Assembly (NCBI GenBank): GCA_009602735.1
Contig: WELA01003891.1
Location: 180,500-244,499 of the forward strand
Source of the DNA: Mesotaenium endlicherianum
Taxonomy: Eukaryota; Streptophyta; Zygnematophyceae; Zygnematales; Mesotaeniaceae
DNA: 64,000 nucleotides
Direction of reading: 5' to 3'
Every line of letters begins with the position of its first letter. Positions within the stretch are counted from its first letter, which is position 1. Positions 1 to 9,444 of the stretch are shown here, in pieces. The position numbers and the translations under genes are program-made. Under the pieces are notes generated by a model. The model was not told where the DNA came from. It did not search any database and worked only from the letters and a program-made list of their open reading frames with translations.

Positions 1-74
1 TGTTCAAAGATCCTTGTCTTGAATAGATAAAGTATTCTGTTTTACTAAGTACTTTATCTATCTGTTTCACTTCA
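1..74 (+). repeat. 3' end of a family A LTR (truncated by window edge)
   Basis: These 74 bases match the last 74 bases of the family A LTR at 45721-45794, including its terminal 12-bp inverted repeat (23-34 against 50-61). The LTR should end TCACTACA and here reads TCACTTCA. The methyltransferase reading frame starts directly after it, so an A element or solo LTR appears to have inserted into the D element, cutting off the 5' part of its methyltransferase. The target duplication cannot be checked because the other side is outside the window. Confidence 0.85.
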
Positions 75-77
75 AGT

Positions 78-878
78 ATGCTGCGGGAACGCCAGCATCT
101 CTACCCACCAGTGTTTGTGATTGAGAATGTACATCCAGGGATGGATTACAACCAGATGAAGCCAGGAGATCCATGGCTGGTCTTCGACTCCACCCTGGGT
201 CATCATGTATTGATCAACGACGCTAGGCACGGAGGACTCTCACACCGGGCCAGAGTATTCTGGACCAACGGCATGTCCATTGAAATCCTGAGGGAGATGG
301 AGGAGATTACGCGGCGCACGTCAACGGCAGTATCTGTGGGAGAAGCACTGATGGTGGAAACCAAGCCAGTGATCAGGAGGGATTTCTACCCACAGTACGT
401 CGTCAACGAGCCAGGCCGGCCGAGGGTGGTGCTGCCCACCTTCAAAGCATACCCAGGATCACGCGCTTTTGTGAATGGAGGACCAGGAATGGTCAAAGAT
501 GTGCACGATAGAGAAGCTCAGTGGAGAGAGCTGACAGCTGAAGAGAAGGGAAGGTGCCTGGGGGTACCCAACTCTATTGCGCAAGAAATTGTTGCAATGG
601 TGGGACAGGACAACGCTGGGAAGATATTTGGCAATATGATTGGGCATCACTCCATGACATGGTTGGTAGAGACGATTATGACTTGGCAACAGATGACGTT
701 CTCTGACAAGCCTATGCCCAGGTCGAGGCCGGTAACGATTGGAGTCCATGTGGTGCCAACCTCTGATCAGAGAGCTATCAGAGAAGCGCATCAGCGACAA
801 AAAGATATGGTGCTGAAAGAGACGCAGCTGAGGCTGACCAAGATGAAACACTCAGAGAAACCAGAGTGGTGGATCTGA
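78..878 (+). CDS. C5-cytosine DNA methyltransferase-like domain, C-terminal half, retrotransposon-borne
   Basis: A 266-aa frame whose first ~200 residues carry late C5-methyltransferase motifs in order: FVIENV (13-18, motif VI), HRARVFW (56-62, motif VIII, DNMT3-like), a variable stretch where the target-recognition region would sit, LTAEEKGRCLGVP (152-164, motif IX-like) and GNMIGHHSMTWLVETI (185-200, motif X). SAM-binding motif I and the catalytic PC motif IV would lie upstream and are absent because a family A LTR interrupts the gene at 74/75. The ATG at 78 is thus probably not the native start. The C-terminal ~65 residues are basic and charged. The stop overlaps the next ORF by 13 nt in another frame. 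The family E copy at 10451-10855 supports a stable part of this retroelement clade. Activity cannot be claimed for this truncated copy. Confidence 0.75.
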   Translation: MLRERQHLYPPVFVIENVHPGMDYNQMKPGDPWLVFDSTLGHHVLINDARHGGLSHRARVFWTNGMSIEILREMEEITRRTSTAVSVGEALMVETKPVIRRDFYPQYVVNEPGRPRVVLPTFKAYPGSRAFVNGGPGMVKDVHDREAQWRELTAEEKGRCLGVPNSIAQEIVAMVGQDNAGKIFGNMIGHHSMTWLVETIMTWQQMTFSDKPMPRSRPVTIGVHVVPTSDQRAIREAHQRQKDMVLKETQLRLTKMKHSEKPEWWI

Positions 879-2686
879 CCAGGTGTCAAGACCTATTGAC
901 GCGAATTGACAATCGGATGGCGACTCTACGCGACCTTCTGGAAAGAGAGCTGCGGAGGCTGCGAGAAGACGTAACCATCGAAGACCAGGCAACTGGTGCA
1001 GCAAACCCTTTGGTGAGCGCTGCAGTAAGCAAATCACAGGAGGTCTCAGCATCTGCAGAACGCTCCAGCCAAGTATTTGGGAGGATGCCGGAATGGGAAG
1101 AATATACCAGTTCTGAGTTACGAAACATGGCCCCAGACCAGGTCTTCGGGAGCCCATCCCCAGACGCGGTAACATCAAGATATGAAGAACGCCAGTGCAA
1201 TATTGGCGAATGGGCCGAAGAATGCAGTCAGATTTCAGGAAATTCTGGAGGGTCTGGAAATACCATTTGCCTGGAGGTGATTTTTGAAGAACACAAGAAG
1301 GAGACGGCCAAGAGATTGCCCGCCACACTTGCTCTGATGAGCCCAGGACCAGAGGCCAAAGGGCAACCCCAAGACACAGTTGGCAGCACAGCTGAGTCGA
1401 TCACCAGGCAAATCATGGCGCAGTTGCTGGAAGCAGACGCCCCTCGACTCAAGGAAGAGAAAGTGGCGAAAGCAGCTCTCGCTCTACAGTCAGCCATCAT
1501 CAACATGGCGAGGCTCAACACAGGAGGGGATGAAGAATTATCGCCTCCTGGAATAGAGAAGCCGGAGGAGGAAGAGGATGCAGAGATGCAAGGCCTCTCG
1601 GAGTTGGAGTCACCATCACTCAACAATGAAGGGGACATTAGGGAAGAAATTCCACGTTTTCCCAAGCCAGAGTTGGATCTGCTTGACTTACAGGAGCTGA
1701 GGACAGACGAATGGGTGGCTGACCACCTGATGGGGCCAAGCCCGGCAGACCTTTATGAAGAATTAAGGTCGCCAACATCCAGTTCTCCTTCTGCCAGTCT
1801 TCCAGTGGCAGAACCCAAGTCAACCGCACAATCGCCGCAACGGCAGGAGGTGACTGCCTGCACTGCTAAAGTGGAGACAGCACAAGGAAAGCTCGAAAGT
1901 TGCGCAAGCAGACCAAGGAAGGTGGCCCGTGAGGGTAACGCATCTTTTAGGAGAATGCTAAAGCGATATTTCAAGCATAAGGGGAAGGCTCAGAGAGAGG
2001 GCGTTCCGCGAGGAACCACAGCCCCACCTCTTCCGCCTCTTCGGGATATTCTGCAGAGAGAGGGAGAGGACGGTTTGGTTCGCAGGGCAATGGCATTGGG
2101 CGTTAGTGTGCCGCCAGGCATGAACACGCCCTTGTTGCAACTATCAGATCTTAGGATACAGAGGTTGGAGGAGACTGCTCCTATGATACCTGCAATCCCA
2201 GGATGGGAACTGATGGATCTGAGAAACACCATCAGCCGCTTGACCGCAGCAGATGATGCCTTTCTCGCACAACTAGCGGCACCTCAAAGGCCGCAAACAT
2301 TGGCGCAGGCATGGATGGTCACACCACCCGCAAGGGAGGAGTATGGCACGACCGTCGCCCGCATGGCTATTATTGAGCGAGAATGGGGCTGGGCGATCAG
2401 CCCTAGGACAGATCCCGCAGGTTTTCCAATGGCAACCCAACCTCGGCCACGTGAAGAAGGAGGAACCGGGACCAGTTGGACTGCAGTCGACGAGGAAATG
2501 TTCCTGAGGCAGCCCATCCGGAGGCGCCTGACATACCCCTCACCGCAGGAGAGGCGACGCGTCATTGGGAAAGGTAAAAAGCCTAAGAAACAGGTTGCCG
2601 AACTTATGGCAACGGAGGAGCAAGCTGCAAAGCCTGCTACCCCACCTCCTAAGAATCACGCAAAAAAGCCTAAGAGCCAGAATTAG
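866..2686 (+). CDS. 606-aa ORF of unknown function in family D
   Basis: A long uninterrupted frame between the methyltransferase and RT. It starts with ATG at 866, overlaps the methyltransferase stop by 13 nt and lies in the -1 frame relative to it. Its end overlaps the RT-frame ORF starting at 2565. The N-terminus (residues ~8-38) is leucine/arginine/glutamate-rich and may form a coiled coil. The middle is acidic and proline/serine-rich and probably disordered. Residues ~350-385 are basic, and the C-terminus is a lysine/proline-rich tail. I see no CCHC knuckle, capsid major-homology region or protease DSG. It could be a diverged gag-like or linker protein, but I do not recognise it. Its open state beside a pol with three stops is notable. 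Confidence 0.5.
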   Translation: MVDLTRCQDLLTRIDNRMATLRDLLERELRRLREDVTIEDQATGAANPLVSAAVSKSQEVSASAERSSQVFGRMPEWEEYTSSELRNMAPDQVFGSPSPDAVTSRYEERQCNIGEWAEECSQISGNSGGSGNTICLEVIFEEHKKETAKRLPATLALMSPGPEAKGQPQDTVGSTAESITRQIMAQLLEADAPRLKEEKVAKAALALQSAIINMARLNTGGDEELSPPGIEKPEEEEDAEMQGLSELESPSLNNEGDIREEIPRFPKPELDLLDLQELRTDEWVADHLMGPSPADLYEELRSPTSSSPSASLPVAEPKSTAQSPQRQEVTACTAKVETAQGKLESCASRPRKVAREGNASFRRMLKRYFKHKGKAQREGVPRGTTAPPLPPLRDILQREGEDGLVRRAMALGVSVPPGMNTPLLQLSDLRIQRLEETAPMIPAIPGWELMDLRNTISRLTAADDAFLAQLAAPQRPQTLAQAWMVTPPAREEYGTTVARMAIIEREWGWAISPRTDPAGFPMATQPRPREEGGTGTSWTAVDEEMFLRQPIRRRLTYPSPQERRRVIGKGKKPKKQVAELMATEEQAAKPATPPPKNHAKKPKSQN

Positions 2687-4700
2687 GCAGAAAAGCCTGA
2701 GGGTCAGGATGAGGGCGGGAAGCCGCCACCTGCACCTAAGGAGTAGCAACTACTGGATGCCTTTGTTGGGGAGAAGCAACCTGAAACTGAGACTTTTTGC
2801 CATTGGGAAAATGGTCTCAGCCCAGCAGAGAGCACAAGTAGAAAGGTTGCTGAAGAAACACCGCAAGGTATTTGCTTTCACTAAGGAGGAGATTGGTAGA
2901 ACCACTGCCAGTGTGTGTGAGATCACACTAACTACTGATAACCCAGTCAGACTAGAGCCGCATAAGCTCAGTCAGACAAAATAGGATTGTGTGGAGAAAA
3001 CTTGTGAAGAGCTGCATAAGCTCCGCATGATTGAAAAATCTACCTCAGTACATGGGGCTCCTAGAGTACTAGTCGCTAAAAAGGACGAGGCCGGCAATTA
3101 CACTGCCACTCGTATGTGTGGAGATTACAGGCGATTGAATCTCTACACAGAGCCAAATAGCTATGTGATGCCTACACCGGAAAGGATCTTTGCAATTGCC
3201 ACCACCGGAAAGGTGTTTAGCATTATCGATCTGCGCCAAGGCTTCAACCAGATCCCTGTGAAAACAGAAGATCGAGGTAAGACTGCTTTCTGGGCTCGAA
3301 GGGAACTTTGGCAATGGACAGTAATGCCATTTGGGCTGAAAAATGCCCCAGCCATATTTCAGAGGACTATGGATAAAGTGCTGGAGGGGCTGGATTTTGC
3401 TAAGCCATACATTGACGATGTGGTAGTATTCAGCAAGTCCATAGAGGAGCACCTTGAGCACTTGGAACAAGTGTTCCAGCGCTTGGAGAAATTCCAGATG
3501 AAGGTGCATCCTAGGAAGTGCAGATTCTTTGAGGCACACGTGCCTTACCTAAGACATGAGATTGGGAACAATGCTATGTCCCCTCAGGCTGTGAAGACTG
3601 AGGCTATTTACAAGATACCTGCAACAAAAAATGTGTCTAAGCTGAAAGCTCTGTTAGGGCTAAGCGGATACTATCGTAAGTTTGTGAAGGATTATAGCAG
3701 AATTGCTAAACCCTTGACGGAACTCCTGAAAAAGGATGTACCTTTTGTGTGGACAAAAGCTCAGGAGAAAGCCATGAACGAGCTTAAGGAGCGGCTGGTA
3801 ACAGCCCCAGTCTTGCGAACGCCTGACTACTCCAACCCGTTCAATCTGCACACTGACTGGAGTCGTGTGGGAATTGGCGCAGTACTCACTCAGGCCACAA
3901 GCCCTAGAGAGGAGTATGTCATTGCCTATGCCTCACGCTCTAACAATCGAGAGCTGCTGGCAGTGGTTTGGGCGGTCACACACTTCAGAGAGTATCTGTG
4001 GGAAAGATCCTTCACACTGATCACGGATCACTCACCATTACTATGGCTGATGAAGAATGGAGACCTCACTGGTAAGTTGGCTCGCTGGGCTCTTAAGCTG
4101 CAAGAGTACCAAATGACGGTGGTGCACAGAGCAGGAGTGCTCAACAACGATGCCGATGGACTCAGCAGGAACCCAGACCCATCTTCAGACGACAGAACAG
4201 GAGCTCGAGAGGACGAAGACCCGAGCAGCCCAGCAGAGTTGGTGGCTTGCCTAGCCGAAATGGCTGGAATAGTAGCATCAGGTGAAGCTGAGCCTCTACC
4301 CCTGTTTAGTCCAGAGATCTGGAAAGACCAAGCTACTATGCACTGGCTGAAGACAGGAACTCACTTGGAAGGACTATTAGTGAAGGAGAAGGACCAGGTA
4401 AACCATCGAGGTAAAAGGTTTTGCTGGAAATGCAACAACCTCTTCAAAATCGAAGAAATTGGTCAGGAGAAGTTAGTGCCAGAACCCATCAGGAGACGAG
4501 CCCTTGTGCAGGAAATGCACGAGAACACTGGACACTATGGTGTCAAGAAGACATATAGTCTTTTGGAGCTTTCTTACTGGTGGAGGGGCATGAAGCAGCA
4601 GTGTGAAGATGTGATCAAGGCCTGCCAAGTTGTGATCGCGTCAAGGCTGGTTTTACACAGCAACATCCACACTTGCAACCTTTGCCAATCATGGGCCTAG
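2565..4700 (+). pseudogene. Family D pol: reverse transcriptase, RNase H and integrase zinc-finger part
   Basis: One frame carries the pre-RT segment (2565-2981), an in-frame TAG at 2982-2984, then RT from 2991. RT motifs are visible at RMCGDYRRLN, FSIIDLRQGF (catalytic Asp 80 counted from 2991), MPFGLKNAPAIFQ and YIDD (140-143). RNase H follows with HTDWSRVGIGAVLTQ, RELLAVVWA and TDHSPLLWL. The integrase HHCC finger starts with the two His (MHENTGH) and the first Cys near 4622. A one-base deletion near 4631 then shifts the frame, so the rest of the finger and the core continue in the frame of the next feature. The RNase H tail (HRAGVLNNDADGLSRNP) closely resembles family E. Confidence 0.9.
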
Positions 4701-5776
4701 GCTACCGTTGGAGCTGCGATCTCGCAGGTGAGCTACCGCTGTCTAAGCGAGGTAACAAGTATATCATGGTCATGAATGAGCATTTCTCTAAGTGGATAGA
4801 GGTTGTCCCTCTGACTGCTAAGGAGAGTCTAGGGACCGCGGAAGCGTTCCTCAATGGTGTGATTGTGCGTCATGGAGCTCCAGCAGAAGTGCTGACAGAC
4901 CAAGGGTCTGAGTTCCAAGGGTCATTTTAGAAACTCTTGAACAGATGCTCCATCGATCATCGCACTACGTCTAGAGATCATCCGCAAGGAGATGGTCTGG
5001 CAGAAAGGATGGTGCAAACCATTAAGTTTGCTTTGCGCAAGTTTTGCCTTGAGCATGACAAGCGTGACTGGGATCTAGCCCTGCCATGGCTGGTTACGGG
5101 TTACAGATTTAGCAAGCAGGTTGCCTTGGCAAATTACTCGCCATATCAGATACTGTGTGGCAGAAGTCCAGTGGTGCCCAGCAGCATCAAGCAGGAGATT
5201 GAATAGGTGAAAGACCTAGACAGCCCTGATGAACTGTTAAAAGTGATGGTGCGCCGTAAGGCGTTGTTTGAGCGCATGATACCGGCTGCACTAGACAATC
5301 TGAAAATTGCACAGAAAAGAGATACGCAACGTTACGCCAGGACGCGAGATGGGAGCTACCGTCTGCAGACGACGCGGATTCAAGAAGGAGGCTTTGTCTA
5401 CCGCAAGGGCCAGACCAAGACCACCATCGTCACCAGTTCAGGTGCAGTGATCTTGCGCGTGAAACATGCGTTTGATAATGGTGTGTTAGAACTGGATGAG
5501 TCTGATGGTAAAACCATGAGAGACCACGTGCAGAATCGCTCGCTATGCCATTTGCCGAATATTGAACCCACAGTTAGGGTTGTGCTTGAGGAATTGGTGT
5601 CGGCCACGCCTTGTGACAGCTGCAAAGTGCTGGACGATCAGGAAGCAATGGTAACTTGCGATAAGTGTGGTGCCCGTTGGCACACTTTCTGCATTGGCGA
5701 GGAAGAAATTATGGCAGAACGATGGGAATGTCCTGATTGCCTTCCTAAAACCCCTAGCCGCAGGGCTGGAAAATAA
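4673..5776 (+). pseudogene. Family D integrase core, C-terminal domain and PHD finger
   Basis: The integrase core shows CDLAG (first Asp), LTDQGSEF (second Asp) and GDGLAERMVQTIK (Glu). TAG stops interrupt the same frame at 4928-4930 and 5204-5206; both sit where a Gln codon would fit. The integrase C-terminal domain follows (FVYRKGQ, VILRV, NGVLELDESDGKTMRDHV). The protein then ends in a C4HC3 PHD finger (5612-5740): CDSC, 11 residues, CDKC, four residues, H, two, C, twelve, CPDC, with the typical Trp two residues before the seventh Cys. Chromoviruses usually have a chromodomain here; a PHD finger implies a different chromatin-targeting reader (inference). Confidence 0.85.
5612..5740 (+). 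other. PHD-finger coding segment at the end of family D integrase
   Basis: The eight zinc ligands fit the PHD pattern C-x2-C-x11-C-x2-C-x4-H-x2-C-x12-C-x2-C. An aromatic Trp precedes the last Cys pair. PHD fingers typically read the histone H3 tail; which mark this one reads cannot be told from sequence alone. The segment is open and undamaged even though the integrase upstream has stops. Confidence 0.85.
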
Positions 5777-5810
5777 TAGCTTTCAGCAAGAAAGGCGGGG
5801 ACGCCTCAGC

Positions 5811-5823
5811 TGAAAGGGAGGGG
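5811..5823 (+). other. Polypurine tract of family D
   Basis: A purine-rich run (GAAAGGGAGGGG) sits directly before TGTAAGAGG, the start of the LTR, which is the expected place for the plus-strand primer. Confidence 0.7.
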
Positions 5824-7354
5824 TGTAAGAGGAATTAAGGCAAGGCAATTATTTTTAAATTTTCTGCTAAAGTCTTAGGATAAGCAGATGGTGAGAGCCG
5901 GGTGACAGAGAACGTCACCCTGAGTGTTGGTCAAGGCTGCATGGTGCAAGTTCAGAAACCCAGGGATGGATTAACCCTGGTAAGGCTTGTCACCGACACA
6001 CGTGCAAAGGTCGATCAACCATGTCTGCCACACGTGAGGAGGGCCACCGACACATCAACCAGGCCGAAGGCACGCGTGCTGGAAGGCTACGCACGTGCCA
6101 AGGGACCGACACTGTTAGGCACGATAGCTGTCGCGACTATTATCCGTTTGACGGTGTCGCACGCGCAGCGCAAGCTACGGCCACCTAGTGCTGAAAGTCA
6201 ATGTTGACTCATCGACCACTTGACTGTTTACATCGCAGTCAGCGGTTATGGCGGCGTCAAGACCACTGGCAAGGGGTCAATGTCAGTGTGCCCCACACCC
6301 AGGGATGGGGGAGGTTTTGACAAGACAGCCGCAAGGCTAGGAGCTGGGGATCAGCAATGAGCTACCCAGCAAGTACCAGGTCAGGTACTGTGTGATTGGC
6401 AGATTAGCCAGGTCATGGCTGCAATGCCAAGATAGGTTACGGCCGCCCGGTTGGGAAAACTTGAGCAAGTGGCATTTGCTTGCACGCCGCTCAGGAACTC
6501 TTAGCCATGAGCCAATTAGGCGTGACTGCCAGCTGAGAAGCTAAGCAGCCACGCGCGACAGTCACAAGGTGTGCATGCATGCTGAGTGACTACGAGTTTG
6601 AGTTGAGCATGGCTAGGCAGAGGCGACATGCAGCTAAGTTGTGTGACTAAGCACGGCATTCTCAAAAGATGACGCTGTGTGGTGCCTGCGAAAGGCACGA
6701 ATCTTGCCTGAGACATGTCATTCACTCTCACGCACCTTTGCCAAGAAGCAGAAGGAAAGAGAAGAAGGGCGCGAAGAAGAAGAAGGAGTTCCCAAGGCCA
6801 TTGGAGGGCCAAAGCCCCACGCTTCTGACGACGCTGAAGATTCTTCTGTGTATCATAGATAAGTTAGGATTGTAGGAGTTCCCAAGAGGGAATCTCACGG
6901 TTGAAGAAGGAGAACTGCAGAATAGAATCTGCTAGGAGATTAGCACAGAGTCAGCCGAACGCCACAAGTGTGTGTGTGAAGCAGCCTTAAAATGGTGAGT
7001 TGTGTGTTGATTTCCAAGTTCTCAGAAGTCGCATTCGCATCTCGAAGAGAGAGAGTAGTATTGACAGATTAAGCTCTCAGTGAAGAACTGAGTGAGCCCA
7101 GCCTGGCAGTGAAGAGCTGTTAAGGCGCGGTGTTAAGTGAAGAGCTTGACCCAGGCCAGCATAGACGTAGTTTCAGAGTTTTGTAAGCTGACTTGTGGAA
7201 GTTAAGCGAAAGCCAGAAGGGCAATTTTCTCTGAATCTGACGTTGCATGTCAAGCTGTTTAGAGTGTGATTTCTGCGAACTACAATTTGCTCACCTGTGA
7301 ACCCAAGAACCTTAAGGCATAAAGCCTATGTGGAAGTAAGAGACTTCCGTCCTT
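5824..7354 (+). repeat. Family D 3' LTR (about 1.5 kb)
   Basis: It starts TGTAAGAGG after the polypurine tract, and the same start reappears at 7355. The first ~300 bases hold several strong inverted repeats, for example GGGTGAC (900-906 of 5000s numbering, i.e. 5900-5906) with GTCACCC at 5914-5920. A short hairpin, GGAAGT/ACTTCC (7332-7348), sits near the right end. The exact right end is uncertain because I see no clear CA terminus before 7355. No coding region lies inside. Confidence 0.7.
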
Positions 7355-7655
7355 TGTAAGAGGAATTAAGGCAAGGCAAGTATTTTTAAATTTTCTGCTA
7401 AAGTCTTAGGATAAGCAGATGGTGAGAGCCGGGTGACAGAGAACGTCACCCTGAGTGTTGGTCAAGGTTGCATGGTGCAAGTTCAGGAACCCAGGGATGG
7501 GTTAACCCTGGTAAGGCTTGTCACCGACACACGTGCAAAGGTTGATCAACCATGTCTGCCACACGTGAGGAGGGCCACCGACACATCAACCAGGCCGAAG
7601 GCACGCGTGCTGGAAGGCTACGCACGTGCCAAGGGACCGACACTGTTAGGCACGA
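7355..7655 (+). repeat. Second, truncated family D LTR start, head-to-tail
   Basis: About 300 bases repeat 5824-6122 almost exactly, starting TGTAAGAGG and ending at GTTAGGCACGA. The sequence then switches to the 3' end of family E on the minus strand. It is either the start of a second D element or a tandem LTR cut by later rearrangement. Confidence 0.8.
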
Positions 7656-9339
7656 CACAAGGTGCACAGTTTTTCATGTTCTCACGAATGGTACGACCAT
7701 CGGACCCCTCAAAAGTAAGCACCCCGTTGGGACTTACAACACGTACTCGAAGAATGACGAGACCAGCATTGACATCTAAGGTATCCTGCATCTCCCTCTA
7801 TAGATAAACATAGCCACCCACCTCAAATTTGACCAACCGCGGCTTATATACACCACTACGCAGTTGTGCATAACGCAATGTATCCTGATGCTGGGCAATG
7901 AGAAGGTTACCTATAGCAATAGGCATGTGCTTAAAGAATAGAGCGGCACGTTCATTGAGGTGAGTTAAGAGCAGATCGGGATCATCAAGGTGGAGTGGAA
8001 TGGTGACCCGGCGACAAATGGAAGAGGGCAAAAGAGGTTCACGACTGTACAGCAAGAAGTAAGGTGAATAAGCACAAAGAGACGCTTGGTTACCGAAATT
8101 GTACCCCATGGCAAGCCAAGGCACATGAACGTCCCAATTTGACACATTGTGAGTCAGAGCGTACTTGCGAAGACTGCGTTTAACAGTTTGAACGACTTAT
8201 CGAGTAACTCACTCATATCACCCAGAAATTCCGAGCCGCGGTCGGTGAGAACCTCGGCGCATGCCCCAAACCGACACAGAACTCGCTCGGTGAAAGCGCG
8301 CGCAATGTACGCACACACTTGTCGGGAATGCTAACTAACTTGATCCACTTAGTGAGGTGCTCAATCATGACCAAAATGTTGCGCATACCACACTTAAAGA
8401 GAGGGAGAGGACCGGCCAAATCCAGTGACAAGCAATAGAACTGACCACGCAAGGGCAGGGGACTGAGGGTGGAAGGGACGGCGTTAAAAGTGTTTTTAAC
8501 TTTATTGCACGAAGCACACGCTCGGACATCGGTGCTGACTTGAGCCACTAAACCATCCCACCAAAACTCAGTCTGTAGCAAGTTGCTGGTACCCTTAATC
8601 CTAAAATGCCCTGACTCGTTATGGATTTTAAGAATGGGTGCACGACGATCAGACAACGAGGGAACGACTTTGGTGTGGTGAGGAAAGATACGCAACAACC
8701 GACCCTCATGCCAATGATACCACACACAACGATGCAACACTCGATCACGCTCACGTTGAGAGATAGGTGCAGCCCAAGACTGGGTACGCAAGAACTCAAG
8801 AGCGTGGGAATCAGACCAAATGACAAGTGAGGTTTGTGATGGAGGGACAAAACACTTGAGAAAATGCGCAGGCACAGACGAAACACAAAGACCCAAATAA
8901 TAGGCGGCGTGCCAAGCAAGTAAGATGTGTTCTTGTTGGCTGGATGCAAAACGTGCACCGTTGAGATGAATGTCAACAGGGTTGGGGTTGCGGCTTAAGC
9001 CATCAGCGTCTTGGTTACTTAACCCAGCCTTACGTTCAATGGCAAAATCGTATTCCTGGAGGATAAGAGCCCATTGAGCGTGTTTTCCAGTGAGTATTTG
9101 GTTGGTCATCAACCACCGTAAAGGCCCGTAATGAGGGTGAATCGGGAACCATAAAGGTAGGGCCAAAAATGTACAACACCCCAAACCGCCGCCAAATACT
9201 CTTCTTCGTATGAACTGTAGTTACGCAGACTTACGCTCTGCAGGGTTGCTATTGCGGCTAGCATACGTGACAACGTACTCGTGATCCTCCTTGTCCTCTT
9301 CAGCAAGCACAGCCCCCAGTCCCAAGTGGCCCCAAACAA
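7656..9339 (-). pseudogene. Family E RNase H and integrase remnant
   Basis: The frame at 9184-8213 holds the RNase H tail (LQEYDFAIERKAG, NQDADGLSRNP), the integrase HHCC finger (HNESGHF and CASC) and the first core Asp (SLDLAGPLPL). A frameshift near 8280 moves the second Asp segment to another frame. 8145-7798 holds the core end and the C-terminal domain, closed by a stop after GGYVYL. The remaining C-terminal codons, to ~7656, match the D segment before its PHD finger; the place where a PHD finger would be is lost at the junction. 9339-9109 holds the start of RNase H (EYLAAVWG) in a shifted frame. Confidence 0.8.
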
Positions 9340-9444
9340 TGTAAGAGAGAAGGGCTTATTGTAATTAGGTTGGCGGAGGATAGGAGTGGAGGATAAGAGT
9401 TCTTTGAGTTTGTCAAGCGCAGCCTCGCGTTCACTAGTCCAGAC

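Larger units (their letters stand above)
1..7354 (+). mobile_element. Family D Ty3/gypsy element with methyltransferase and PHD finger (5' part missing)
   Basis: The order on the plus strand is DNMT3-like C-terminal half, 606-aa unknown ORF, RT, RNase H, integrase, PHD finger, polypurine tract, LTR. No aspartic protease or gag zinc knuckle lies between the methyltransferase and RT. Gag and protease may therefore sit upstream of the methyltransferase, outside the window (inference). Pol is broken by three in-frame TAG codons and one frameshift, so this copy is dead. RT-RH-IN order is the Ty3/gypsy order. Family E at 7656-10857 is a diverged relative. Confidence 0.8.

Noticed and set aside
459-851. 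Minus-strand ORF opposite the methyltransferase
   Set aside because: It has no recognisable domain and mirrors the coding strand; the plus strand carries the conserved motifs.
4673-5776. Normal host PHD-domain gene
   Set aside because: The finger is in the same frame as the integrase core and C-terminal domain and is followed by a PPT and LTR.
6669-6875. Lys/Glu-rich ORFs in the D LTR
   Set aside because: A GAA/AAG-rich low-complexity tract opens several frames at once; no domain, and it is within an LTR.
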